From assembly GCA_024734555.1 (NCBI GenBank), contig JANPWX010000641.1, positions 262,309-326,308 on the forward strand: DNA of 64,000 nucleotides, given 5' to 3'. This document shows positions 37,201 to 49,500 of this stretch, piece by piece; the stretch's first letter is position 1, and each line of letters starts with the position of its first letter. Made by a program: the position numbers and the translations under genes. The notes beneath the pieces are model-generated. The model was given only the letters and a program-made list of their open reading frames with translations, had not been told where the DNA came from and did no database searches. This stretch comes from Trochalopteron elliotii. Taxonomy: Eukaryota > Chordata > Aves > Passeriformes > Leiothrichidae.

Positions 37201-39609
37201 TTTTCTATTTTTTTTTCAACCAAATAACTTCTGCCACATTGTGTTTCTCTCCTGCAATATAAATAATGTTCACTTAACAGTGAATGCATTAGACAACTAT
37301 GTTTCCATTGAGTTGTCATTTCCAGAAATATTCTTCTTTTGGGTAGAAATTTTCCATTCTCAGTCTCGGCTGAAGAACAATTTTTTCACCCCACTTATTT
37401 CTATTTTTTTCAGTATATCTTGCAATTATTTTTAATTTTAAAGTAACAGCAATATCTCCCAGTAAGAAATGCACTGCAAACACAGACTTTTCCCCAGCCT
37501 GTAACTAGGGGTTTATCTGGGAGCTGTTTAAAGCTAGCTGATTCTGAGAGCAGGTCAGAAGTGAAGGTGAATTTTCACTGGAACCAGTGCAAAGCATCAG
37601 GAATGGCACAGGGAAGAGAAGGGAAAGAGGAAGAGCCCTCAGACCTCCCAAGATTTCCATATTGTGGCAGCTGGGAAAAGCAAAACACTGGAATAGCTCC
37701 TGAGTGAGTTATAACCCCAGTGCTGAATGGGGGAAGAGGTGGAGACAGGAAGAAAGTGTTCCCTGACTTTATTGACTTTCATCCCTTTCAAGTGTTTAGA
37801 CAATTCTCAGTTTGGACAACTGAAACAAAACCAGAGAGGGAAGAGGTTTTATTCAAAGTTCTCATGATTCCTTTTTTACTTTTTCCCTCCACAACTCAAA
37901 CAACTCGACATGAAAACCAACTGGTTTTTGTCAGCTCAAACAGACACAAGAAATCCTGCCCGTCACACAAAGACTTGCTCAGTTTCTGGTTGTTTTCTGC
38001 CTTGCTCCTCCTGGAAGGAGTGCAGGATCTAGGCCAGCAGCTTCATCCACTCCCCAGCCCTAAAAATAAACAACATTTCTTCCTTGCCCCTTTTGTTTCA
38101 TAAGATCTAAGATGTTAAATATTAAAAAAAAAAAAAGCCACATATAGAAACCTGATTCATCTCAATTATTCTTGGACATTTTCCTCCTAAAGCACAGATA
38201 CACCAAGGGAAGAAATAATGCCTCAAAGTTTGTTCCTCCAAACTTTGGCACAGCTCCGCCAGCAGCAACTTCAAAAACCACTTTTGACCAAGGGATGGCA
38301 AAGAGGGCTCAGTGATGGGGTGGGTGGTGGAAGGTTTCAGATGAGCAGTCAGTATAAGCTGAAGAAACTGCCAGCTTTAAGCTAAAATGTCCACTAGGAC
38401 ATTCTTTGCCCCCATCATCTACAGGATTTTATTCCCCATGTGCATCGTGAGATGAGAAATAAATGAAGTTACCAACAGGCTTAAAGCCACACACTCCCAC
38501 CTCTTTTTATTGTTTATAGTCTTCTACTTTTAGGTGGAGTTTTCGAAGTAAATCAAGGAAAACCACAAGAAAACTCTGGTGTGAGTTCATGAGAAGTCCT
38601 AGAAACCTTCCCATTTGGATTGGTGCCCTAAAACCTGTCAGGGAATGAGCCCATGCAGGAGAAACGAGCCTATTGCTGTTCCCAAAAACAGATTTTGAAG
38701 GTATTAAGTGAAAATTAATGGTTACTTTTGTCTTTGATATTCCTATACCTCCCTTTGCACCGTAAAATAGGAAACATCAAAGTCTGTCTCACAGGGGTGC
38801 TGTGAAATTGAGTTAATGTTGGTGTGAAGCTCTCAGACTGTGGCAGTGAGGTCCATAAAAACGAGGTCTGGAAGGAAATGACGATTCCCATGTTCAGCCC
38901 ACGGCTGGAATAAGACTGTAAATAAGACTTAGGGCTGTGCACTGAACAATAAAGATGGGAAATGAGATTACAACCATCCCTTCTGCCACCTCAGACAAAA
39001 CTGGAGCTCAGTGGAGAAGTGTGGGGGTGAGCAAAGAGAACCAGGCAACGTTGGTTAATGCCAATATTGCCCCAGTGCCAACAAACTGCTGAGCAGAAAA
39101 TGGGTTTGGGGGCACCAAGTCTGCTTTGCACCTGGAAAAAACACCCTGGGGAAGGAGGAGGTGCCTGGTGGGGTGTCCCTGCTCCAGGATTATCCCCACA
39201 GAGAGTTTCTGTGCTCCCAGGAAGGTCATCTCCTCCCATTCATGCTCAGGATGAGGCAGACCAGGAGCCTTCCTCCCCACATGCTGTACCCCACAGGAGC
39301 AAACAGAGCTGGGACAGGCTTCATCATGTGTGTACTGCATGCACAGGTGCTCAAGGCTCAGGGACAGGTGTGTGTGGAAGGGAAAGTTAATGTTTGACAG
39401 GTGAGGAGGCCACGTGCAGCCCAGGAGCACAGGAGGAACCAGGCCCATCCTGAGCTGAGCTCACCTGCTCCGTGTGCTCCATCACCAGCCTCTCATCCTC
39501 CCCACAAATGTGCACAGACAAAGGATTTCCATCAGGGATGGGCAGGACAGCCCAGCCCAGCTCCTCAGCAGATGGAGACCCATAAAATTCCCCCTGGTCT
39601 CAGCACTCA
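34213..39609. other. Unique intronic sequence (5.4 kb)
   Basis: No gene or named repeat is recognised. This is the longest repeat-poor and AT-rich part of intron 3, with AT-rich stretches at 34600-35000, 35900-36200 and 36900-37450. If conserved noncoding elements exist in this intron, they are most likely here; that is an inference from composition only. Confidence 0.55.
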
Positions 39610-40097
39610 GGTGCTGTGCTCAGTTTTGGGCAATCCCTTTACATTGAGGGGCTGGAGCACGTCCAGGGAAGGGAACAGAGCTTGGAAGGGTCTGGAGCAC
39701 CAGGAGAGGCTGAGGGAGCTGGGAAAGGGGCTCAGCCTGGAGAAAAGGAGGCTCAGGGGGGACCTTGTGGCTCTGCACAAGTCCCTGACAGGAGGGGACA
39801 GCCGGGGGGGTCGGGCTCTGCTCCCAGGGAACAGGGCAGGAGGAGAGGGAACGGCCTCAGGCTGGGCCAGGGGAGGGGCAGGGTGGACATCAGGAGGAAT
39901 TTCTTCATGGAAAGGGTCATTAAACATTGGACAGGGCTGCCCAGGGAGGTTTGGAGTCTCCATCCCTGGAGATGTCCAAGGAGCACCTCAACGTGACACT
40001 CAGTGCTCCGGGCTGGGTGACAAGCAGGGGGAGGTCAGTCAGAGGGTGGATTTGATGATCTCAAAGGTGCTTTCCAACTTAAATAATTCTGTGACAG
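39610..40097 (+). mobile_element. CR1 LINE fragment, about 490 bp
   Basis: This is the longest CR1 copy in the window. It includes GGAGAGGCTGAGGGAGCTGG, GGGCTCAGCCTGGAGAAAAG, GGACATCAGGAGGAATTTCT, GGGCTGCCCAGGGAGGTTTG and the tail TTTCCAACTTAAATAATTCT then GTGA. The tail differs from the CCATGGCAGGG copies, so it is another subfamily. It contains no intact open reading frame. Confidence 0.95.
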
Positions 40098-41423
40098 GTC
40101 AAAAAATCTCCAGTGGCCACAACTTTGGGATGCAACCCTAAAATTAACCTAGGTAAGTTCACATTCAGTTTCTGCAGGCTGAGCCATCCCTCCACAGGGG
40201 TAAGCACAGAGCAATCAGGAAGAGTTATTAACAGAGAAAACATTTCATCCAAAAAGTGCATTTTTAAGGCTGCTCTGACTCTCAGCTAGCTCCATCTGCC
40301 AGTTGATTGAGTAGCACAGCAGCAGGAGAGAAACTTTTTGCTGGATGGTTTTTATTGAATTCCCCCACACACATTCCCCCTGGATTTAGGTCAACCACAA
40401 CAGTTCAGTAACTCAAGCCAAGTTTGCCAAAACCTTTCCTTGAAGAAAGGGAGCATGGAGAACATTTTATGTGCCAACATTGTTAAATTGAAACCTTTAC
40501 AGTCTGCTCTTTTCTACTTGAAAGGATGTCACAGTTTAATTTCCCAAATAAAACCCAAGTTAAAAAATTAAAATTGAGAACATTAAAAGCTTGAAATCAT
40601 CATAATCCAGATTAGACAAAAACATTACTCCTCATTTTCCCCAATTTTCTTGCCTTTTTAATCTGCTTTTCATGTGAAACTCAGTTCTTTCAGTGCTTCT
40701 GCATGGCATGAAACAATTCCCTTGATTTTTCACGGAAGCCGAAATCACGGTTATTTGCACAACCACACGCATTTCCATACCTCTCAGACAGCTAAATTTA
40801 ACAAGTTAATTACGTGGGGAGGAGAGGGGAAACGAGGCTAAGAAAGGCTGCACCTGGCAGCAGCCAACCATCTCTGCTTGCTCCAGCAGCAGCTCTGGAG
40901 CCCTTTCCTGGAGGAGCCTCTTCATCCTCCCCTTCACCTGCTCCCTGCTGGAACAGGCTGGCAGAGCTCAGCCTGTACATTTTGTCCCCTTCTTAAATCC
41001 ACCTTTGAAAAACTACAATAAGTCAAAAAAAAAAAATTAAAAAGAAAAAGGAGAAAGCTGAGAGGTTTAATTACTTTTATCCCTGTCTGAGAGGCGCTTT
41101 CAAGTATAGCCAGGGTTCCTGGAATTGCAGTCCCAGTGCCAGGGAGAAAATGAACAGCAAGAGACAGGCTAAAAAAATCCCCAGCTCCCGGATATTTGCC
41201 TGAAACACAGCTCGTTTCCAAGAACGAGGCACTGGTAAGCCTGGCTGGGGCTGGTCTCCAGCAACGCCCTTCCCATCACTCTGCTCCAAGGTTACTCTGA
41301 GCTCGGGGATTTACGGATCCTCCCCACACGCACAGCTCAGGCCGGATGGGGTGGATTGGGTTTAACAAAAGCACAGGGGGGAGAGGCTCTGCATCCAGCT
41401 CAGGCTCCACGCAGGTTCCCTAA
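40098..41423. other. Unique intronic sequence
   Basis: No gene or named repeat. An A-tract occurs at about 41026-41038. Confidence 0.6.
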
Positions 41424-41745
41424 CAGAATCACAGAATCACAGAATGACCAGGTTGGAAGAGACCTTCAAGATCATCGAGGCCAACCCAGCCCTGACACCT
41501 CAACTAGATCATGGCATCGAGTGCCACATCCAGTCTCTTTTTAAACACATCCAGGGATGGTGACTCCACCACCTCCCCGGGCAGACCATTCCAGTATTTA
41601 ATCACTCTTTCAGTGGAAAACTTCTTCCTAATATCCAACCTGTATTTCCCCTGATGCAGCTTAAGGCTGTGTCCTCTTGTTCTGTCAGTTGCTGCCTGGA
41701 GAAAGAGACCAACCCCCAGCTGTCTACAACTACCCTAACGGAGGA
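41424..41745 (-). mobile_element. CR1 LINE 3'-end fragment with terminal octamer repeats
   Basis: The element starts at its 3' terminus with three CACAGAAT units, the 8-bp repeats typical of CR1 ends. It continues GGTTGGAAGAGACCTTCAAG, CCAGGGATGGTGACTCCACC and CTTCTTCCTAATATCCAACC. It appears less diverged than other copies here, so it may be one of the younger insertions. Confidence 0.95.
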
Positions 41746-41824
41746 GAAAGGCACAGCTCTCCAGCCTCCAGTTCCAAAGGCAAACTGAGCATCCCAGGAG
41801 TCATTTCCATGGAGTCACCTTGCA

Positions 41825-42060
41825 GGGTCTGCGCCAAGCCCCGGCCGCTCTGCAGGCGGCACCAGGAGCAGGGCAGCGGTGCCAAGGCAGGGCAGGCAGC
41901 CCCAGAGCTTGGGTGCCAGGTGAGATCCCAGCCCTGGGATGCTCAGGGTGATCAGAGTGGAGCCCTTGCCCGGGATGCAGCTCTGCTGAAGGGTACCAGC
42001 TCAGCAGTTCTGTCCCTGCCGCCTGCGTCAGTGCCCCGGGCTCTGGCAGCGGGGGTTCTC
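41825..42060. promoter_or_regulatory. Small CpG cluster
   Basis: Several CpGs (CCCCGGCCGCTCTGCAGGCG and GCCGCCTGCG) occur just right of a CR1 copy in otherwise CpG-poor DNA. It is too weak to call a promoter. Confidence 0.25.
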
Positions 42061-42170
42061 TTCACTGCATTTGAGTCCTTCAGCAAGGCACAGGAACCAG
42101 GGGGATGCTCACCCCACTTCTGCTTTAAGTCTTTTAAAGGTTTGGTTTGGTTTTGCTCAAGCCCCTCTGT

Positions 42171-42475
42171 GGCAATTTCAGGCACACGACGGACAAGGCA
42201 GACACAGAAGGTCAGGCAGGAAAAGCTTTATTTTAATTTTTGACTCCATCTTTTGTACATTTTGGCCAGAAGGCAAAAGATTGGCTAAACAAGTTGCCAC
42301 CTTCTTGACCTCATTGGTGAACATCACCATCAATCACATTCCTCCTCTGGGAGGAGAAATATGTAAACAGAATAGATAAGTTCTAAATATCCACATAGTT
42401 TCTATGAAGCTGCATGAGAATTTCCACTACAAACTGCAAACACTGGAAAGCAAGAAAATTCAAAGCAACACCCCT
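42171..42475 (-). mobile_element. LTR-like element, copy A (paired with 46242-46549)
   Basis: About 305 bp align over their whole length with 46242-46549 in the same orientation. Shared blocks are TTTATTTTAATT/CTATTTTAATTA, TTGACCTCATTGGTGAACAT with ATCACCATC, GAGGAGAAA, TGTAAACA and ATAGATAA. Read on the minus strand it ends with an AT-rich promoter-like part, an ATTAAAA signal and CCTGAAATTGCCACAG, like a retroviral LTR. Copy A is more diverged at its left edge. No proviral genes lie next to it. Confidence 0.7.
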
Positions 42476-43118
42476 CGTTTGTAAAGAGGAAAACAAACCT
42501 AGGTATGACCTCATGAGTCTGGGGGGATGAGCTCTTGTAAATCACAAATTTCTCATGGACAAGAGGCAGCACCCAACTCTTGTGGCTTTTGCTGCACCTC
42601 ACAGACACCTGTGCACTGCCTGGCAAACAAACACCACAGGGCTCTGCCTCACGGCTCAGCCCCTCAGGCCACTCTCCTGCAGCTGAGCTGACCACATAGC
42701 ATTTGGAAACACTGGCATGAGGCAGCTGGATTCCACAAATCCCTTTCTACAAACATCCCTGCAAAGAAAACTGATCCAAGAGGCTCAAAGTACGATGGAA
42801 AGCACAGAACAGACACACCCCAAGGCCTTGTCTCTGTCCATCTCTTGAGCTTTCTTCACCCTGAGTCGCTGTGGCCACTACAGGCTCCTTGCCAACCCCA
42901 CCTCAACCCCTCATCCCAACACCACAAGGATTCAGACAGAGCTTTCCCAGCACATTCACAGCAATCCCAGCTCTAGTCACGCTCCCTACACCAGCAGCAG
43001 GACCAAAGCAATGGTCCCACCCCTGCCAAACTGAGCCGTGTGGGGAGGCAATGGTTCCTGCAGCACAGCCCTGAGCAGTGGGGCACCCAACAGATCCCAC
43101 CCTGTGGATGGGACAGTG
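42476..43118. other. Unique intronic sequence
   Basis: No feature recognised. Confidence 0.6.
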
Positions 43119-43211
43119 CACAGTGACCTCCCAGTGGACAGTGACCTCTGGGTGGACGGTGACCCTTTTGATGGACAGTGACCTCTGGGTGGACAGTGAC
43201 CTCTCAGTCCC
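43119..43211 (+). repeat. 18-19-bp minisatellite, about five units
   Basis: Units of the form CAGTGACCTCTGGGTGGA start at 43121, 43139, 43157, 43176 and 43194. The third unit has one extra base and is more diverged. Confidence 0.92.
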
Positions 43212-46200
43212 CCCCTTTATACAAGGTGCTGAGCAGTCTCAGCACAGGACTCACCTTTCCATGCCCCTCTCCTGCAAGGACATCCAGCCTCTCCCTGTCT
43301 TCTTCTGTCCATGGATAAGGATCCTCTTTCACAGCCCACGTTATAACCAGTGTAACAACCCAGCAGCCATGGACAGAAAGTTCTTCCTCTCCATCCTCTC
43401 ACATCTCCAGACCCTTTGTCACATGATAAGCTTGTGGACACTTCAGTATCAGCAGCAGAGTCCCAGACACCTCTGAGGTATCAGAGCAGGCTCTGCAGTT
43501 GGGTGAACAAGGCCTGGAGGATCTCCTGGTGCTGCCAGTGCTGCTGGGGTGGTTTTAACCGAGCAGTCCAACACCATCTCTACCAGGGCAAGGGAATTAC
43601 TCCCTTCTACCCCCCCTGGCAGTGGCTTTACACCACAGTTCATGACACTGACCCCTCGTCCCTGAACAAGCTCAGCTTCTGCAGAGCTGACAACATCCAG
43701 GAGCAGGTTTGGTCCACACAGAAACCTGGGAAGATCAAGAGGAATAAATGGCTGCAGCGTCGAGGACCCTGTTTTGCAAAGTCACTTTCCTTGATCCCAT
43801 CCATATTTCAGCACAGCTCCAACTGAGCCCCATTAATGTAATTGATTCTTAATGGCATTCTCCAAGAAACCATGTGAAGATTTTAACAGGCTATTAGATG
43901 GAAATTAAGCCTCACCCAAACCTTCCTCCTGTGGAACAAAGGTTTCCAAAGATGCAGGGGGGCTATTCCATCCCTGCTAATGGACGAGAATGTTGATTTG
44001 AGGAAAAGAGACACTAATTCTGCATTTTCCAGCCCTCACAGAGGGACACCAGAGGTTTGTAGTTACAAGGAAAGGGTTTCTCATCCTTCCCACACAAGCC
44101 AGATCAGAGGGCAGCCCGAGAGGGATCAGGAGTGCTGTTTGATGAGCTGGAGGGCTTCCAGGTTTCAAAAAGGAAAAACAAATACAAATTTTGTTTGCTT
44201 TTGCCCCCTGGGCACCTTCATGCCAAGCAGGCCTCAGCTGATTGCTCAGATGTGGCCTTTGAAACCCAAAGAGCTGAACCTGGCCCGAGGTCACAGCTGT
44301 GGCTTCAGCACTGCTGCTCCCCCGGGAGGCTTCAGCTGCAGCAAACCTTTACAGCCCCTTCCTTCTGTGGAAAGAGGCATCAGGAAAACACTCCCAACTT
44401 CTCCCTTCCATTAATGAGCCACAGCTTTTGAAAATCAACCCGTGATTGCAGCATTTCAAAGCCAGGACATGATCCTGAGCATGACTTTGCCATGGAGCAC
44501 ATTCCCCTCTCTCCATCCAAAGTGCAGCCTCTCGTTTTCACACCACAAGCCAGTGGACATTTTGACTCAGAGCATGTCACCTCCCCCAGAGGTCCAATCC
44601 TGCCTGGGGTTCAGCTCTGCCAGACACCCACAGCTGCAGCTCTGCCTGTGCCACACCGTGGATTTAACACATTCCCCGTGGAACACGAACGCCGAGCTCC
44701 GTGCAGGAGTCTCCCACTCACTGTGAGTGAGCAGCTACAAGATTTCCAGCTGATGAGTTCTAGAAGATGATGCTGTTACCATCTCCTTTACTTCTGATTC
44801 AAGTTCCCCGCACTTCGCTTTTAACATTTTTAAAGGCTTATTTTTGCTTCTTTTGAGAGGTTTTAAACTCACTACTTTGCAGCGCTGACAGCCAGCCTCC
44901 TTCACCAGTACATTACAAAGTCAGGTACCAGAGCTGCCTTCATCTTTAAAGAGGTGGAAATGTGGAAACAAAGGGAAAAGAAACAGTCTGAAATCCCTGA
45001 TTAGCCAAAGACATGAGCAGAAGAGAAAAACGGCACACCCAAAATCACATCCATTGCCCAATCTGCTCCAGAAGAGAACCAGAACTGCATTATCCTGGAT
45101 GTGCCTCAGACACAGCAGTAACTGCTCCCACAGTCCCCTACTCTTCCATGCTTCAAATTAAAACAAGAAATTGGATCATGTTGAGATTCCTTTGTCCTTT
45201 TCACCCTTTGTGAAAGGCAGGGGTTACCATCATTTTGTATCTCTTATAACTGGCTTTAAAGTTGTAACCAGAGAGTGAAAAAAATAGGTATTTTTTTAAA
45301 AAATAGGCTTGGGGAGGTCCTGTCTGTACAACTGGTAACCAAGTCAGGCATTTCCAAATCCTCTTTTATTGTACCTATCCAATTTTAGTATTTTATTGAT
45401 TATCACAGAACAAGATATTTAAAGAAGCTCGGGATTCATCCAGCAAGTCCAGGAGATAAGTTTGGCCACAGAACTTCAGGAATTTGGAATGCTTCTGCCC
45501 AGGAAGTGGGTAAATGAGGCTGAGGTTTGGCATCAGAAGAAAAGAAAGGTAAAATTTTTCATTTCAGCACATTTCTCAGAGCAGAGATAAGCTGCAGAGA
45601 TCTGCGATGAGGTTATGTATGTTATCAGCTAAATGGTTTTGAACAGATACAGCATCACTTACTTGGAGCACATGGATATGAACTGTCTGAAAACAGTGAG
45701 ATTAAAAAGAAATGTGAGGAGTTTTTTTGGACTTCAGTCTTCATCCTGCAGCCAGAGCAGCCAGGATTCAGCAGTCCATGTCTTTATCAAGCCAAGAATT
45801 CACCTCATCTTTCCTCCAGGCCTATTTCTAATGACCCTCAGGAAAGGTGTTACCCACCCAGCAGCAGCCAAGAGTGCAGATCACTTCCCAGAGTGGAAAT
45901 GACTCCCTGCAACCTCACACAGCCTTTGGCTGCCACCCCTCTCCCAGTGCTGGAGGCCAGAGAAGCAGCAGAGATTTGTCTTTGGCACTGGGAGGGAGGT
46001 TTGTTAATGCTCCTCCCCAGCAGGAGAGCTTTCATGCCTGACTTGTGGCAGCTGGACGAGCTCTCAGGTCTGACTGAAGCCTCATTGAGGACAGGGCCAC
46101 CCTCTGATTAGATAATTTCACCTGCCAGAATCTTCTCCTGCGTTCCAAATCCTGCAAAGTTGGGAGGCTACGGCTGAGATCCTCCCGAAGCAAGGTCAAG

Positions 46201-46241
46201 GGGATGTTCCACTGTGGAAAGGGAGCAGTGACACCCCTGCC
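43212..46241. other. Unique intronic sequence
   Basis: No gene or named repeat. An AT-rich stretch lies at 45240-45420. Confidence 0.6.
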
Positions 46242-46549
46242 ACAGTTTCAGGCACACAAAAGATGAGGCAGGCACAGCAGGTCAAGGGAAAACTCCTCTA
46301 TTTTAATTAACTGACTCCATTCTTGTATACATTTGTACAACAGGCAAGAGATTGGCTGCACAGATCACCACCTCTTTGACCTGGATGGTGAACATCACCA
46401 TCCATCATATTTCTCCTCCCAGAGGAGAAAAATGTAAACACAATAGATAAATTCTAAAAATATACATTGTTTTCCTGAAGCTGTGTGAGAATCTGCACTG
46501 CAAGATTTCAAACACTCGAAATCAAGAAAACTGAGGGCGACACACCCCT
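46242..46549 (-). mobile_element. LTR-like element, copy B (paired with 42171-42475)
   Basis: On the minus strand the element runs from about TGTTGCAGGGGTGT to CCTGAAACTGTGGCA, giving TG...CA ends if the limits are set at 46238-46555. Inside are GTATACAAG (TATA-like) and ATTAAAATAGAGG (poly(A)-signal-like) in the order expected of an LTR. The motif GGGGTGT(C) lies just inside one end and just outside the other. It could be a target-site duplication misread or part of a proviral junction. No gag, pol or env sequence is adjacent, so this is a solo-LTR candidate. Confidence 0.72.
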
Positions 46550-46555
46550 GCAACA

Positions 46556-49500
46556 CCAGTCTGGGGGTGCCAGACCTCCATCCCCTACAAAACCAGCCCT
46601 CCTTTATCACAGTGACATCCACATCACCAGGAGCCACCTGGGATTCATTTTAAACGAGTGACAATTTCCAGCCCCAGATCTTTTCCCGAGGCTGCGGCTC
46701 GCGGGGTTGGAGGGCACACTCGGCACTGCAGCATTGAAGTTTCTCTCTGAGCTGCAGCAGGGAAGATGTTTGATCTTTAAATCAGACATGAAGTGATGAA
46801 ACAGCACCACTCCTATTGATATTGTTTCGTGTCTGAGCTGACAAAGTCGTATTCCCAGGTCAGGTTGTAACAGGCTGGATCCCGCTCCCGAGCCGGGGCT
46901 CCCGCAGGATTCAGAAGGAATTACAAGATAAAGGAAAGGACAATTATGAAACAGCCTGTTCACATTTCCACCTAACTTATTCCAGGGAAAGGCCTAATCA
47001 TCTCCCTTCAAAAAAACCCCTTTCCCTTCTGGTGGATCTGAGGGTGATCTCAAGGCTGCTTTGGTCTTAAGACCCAAACCAGTCCATTTCAGCTGGAGCA
47101 AAGGCTTGTGATGATTTCCATGAGTTAATTACATTTCCATTAGTGAAGAAGTTCTAAAACTTCATTTTCACTACTGATGCTTTTTGACTCCTACCAAAAT
47201 AGATAGGGAAACATGATTTCCTCTCTGCTTTTCTTTATCTATCTCACCCTTATGAGACTTTGCTCTTAATTTTAACTCTCTCAGCCTTTTCATTTCTCCT
47301 TGAATGGACATTTCTTCAACCTTTTAATCATTTCCACAGCCTCCATCCTAAGCTCCCATGCCCAAACTTTATTTAAGGATGCTGGTTCAGGGTGTTTGAG
47401 AGGGGCAAACTGAGCCAAAAGGCTGAAAGATTGAACTGTCTTCCTTTTTTAGTTCTTTTTAATTGGAAAATAAGCTGAGAGCCCAAATTTAAGTTCTTTT
47501 AAGTCCTTTTTGAACCAGAAGAAAGCTACGTCCAACCAAATATTTCTGATTATCAGAGTTCTTCAGCACAGGAACATTTTGTAGCTGAAAAAGTCTCAGT
47601 CTTCTCCAAGCAGCTCATTTTTGTCCTTCACTTCTGTACTTGTACCATCAACATGCTCCTAAAACCTCAGTCTGACTGTGGGACCTTCCAGTTGTGCAGA
47701 GCCCTACAGGGAATTTGTGTAATGAGGCAAAGGAGTGGAGTCAGCTTTAACCCCTCTTCAGAAAGTTCCCTGAGGAACAACCTTCTGCCCACAGATTCCT
47801 GCTGAGAGCAGCCCCCCCCCTCTCTGGAGAGCCCCAAGAACAATTTCCATTCCCTGGGAAGCCCAGCCCTGCTCCAGTCTCTACTCCTGATCCTTTCCTT
47901 GCTTAAATCTCACCCAGCCCAACATGGACTGACTTGAACTGAGCCAACAGCTAAAACCATTATTGTCTAAAATTGGGTTTAACTCAGGAGTGACCTGAAC
48001 TTCTTGCTCCAGAGGGAGGCTTTTAAAATTCTGCAGCTGATCACGAGAACCACCTACACAAACACACCCAGCCCTGCAGCCAGCTCTGAAACCAAGACAA
48101 CTCCAGCACTGACAGAATAAGAATATCCACCAGAAAAGCCTGACCTGTTTCCTGAACCTCCACCCTGAGAGCACCAAGCAAATGAGTTTGTTTCATTTAT
48201 TAATCCAAAATTCTCAAAGGGAGATTTTTCTGGCCACCAAAATATGGGAAGATGGAGGAGGGAGGAGACACAGTTGTGTTAGACATGCATTTAGCTGATG
48301 CTGACCATGCCAGGAGGGCAAGGTTTCTCCTGTGCATTGTTCAGGTGGCCACACTCCTTTGTGAGGATCAGGGAACATTCCAAAAACCTCACAGGTTTGA
48401 GGTGTGCCACAGGAGGCAGGACTTTCTCAGCCTGAGGTGTTGGGCTTGCCCAGCACAGAAGAGTGGCCTTCCCACAGTCAGGAGTTCATCCAGAGGAGTC
48501 ATCCTGCAGCCTGGCCTCATTCCTGTGGGATCCCTTCCCCTGTCCCAGCCCCATCAGACCCTCCAGCACTGAGAGAATGCAAGAGAGTTGAAGTTAAGCA
48601 AAAAAATCTTGTGGAATTGTGTGGAAAAGCATCTCCAGGTGCTGATCCTGGTCTTGGCTTGACCTGGAATTCACACATCCTCTGGCTTCTGTCCTGGCCA
48701 GAACATCCTGCACACCTCACTGGTGGTTCAGCAAGAACAGAATGGAAAATCAGTTTTCCAAATCCAGGTTTTCCAAATCCAAGTTTTCTTGGTGTTTTCA
48801 GAGAGCCCTGAGGAAGGGAATGGTCTTTGGGAGAGCACCCAAAGCCTTTGGGGTGAGATATGAACCAAGGACACGTGTACAGATGTGACACTGTTGGCGC
48901 CCAGGCTTAGATCACAGCTAAACCCAGGCTGATTTTCCAAACCCTCACCCTTTCCCACAATCACAGGCAGGTTCTTCTCCTCTCAGATGAGCAGGCACTT
49001 TTCCATCCAGAGCTGCTCCCTTGGGAACTGGGACACAGCAGCAGAAGCACCATTTGAGAAACAGGAGCCTGAGGTAACCTGCAGCCTCCTCCTCATCTAA
49101 TTATGGGACAGCACTCAACACCACACACAGGGCTTGGGTATTTTGGGCTTGCTGATTTGTTTGTTTGTTTGTTTCAAACTAGGAAGCATTAAAAATAAGA
49201 AAACAAAGCACTTTGGAGCTGCAGTTGGATTTGCTGGTTGGAGGTTGAATTCCCAGTATCCACACCCAGCTCCAAGAGCAGCTACCTGTGTTTTCCACCT
49301 CTAGGTGCCCACAGGTCATGGTTGCCAGGGCAGGATCACACATTAGGAGCAGATCCCAGAGTCCTCTTCCCACCTGCAGGCTCCACAATTGCCTGTGCAG
49401 CTGCTTCCCTCACAAGAGACAATATTTCCCTGCCACCCACTTGCCTTTGAGAGCCATAAAAAGCTAAAAATACTGTCTGGACTCTGGACTAATGATCCTG

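Noticed and set aside
39401..40141. 246-codon plus-strand frame
   Set aside because: Lies on the non-coding 3' region of a CR1 element; no reverse transcriptase motif.
43119..43211. Short regular repeats as a CRISPR-like array
   Set aside because: Head-to-tail 18-19-bp units without spacers in a bird intron; a minisatellite.
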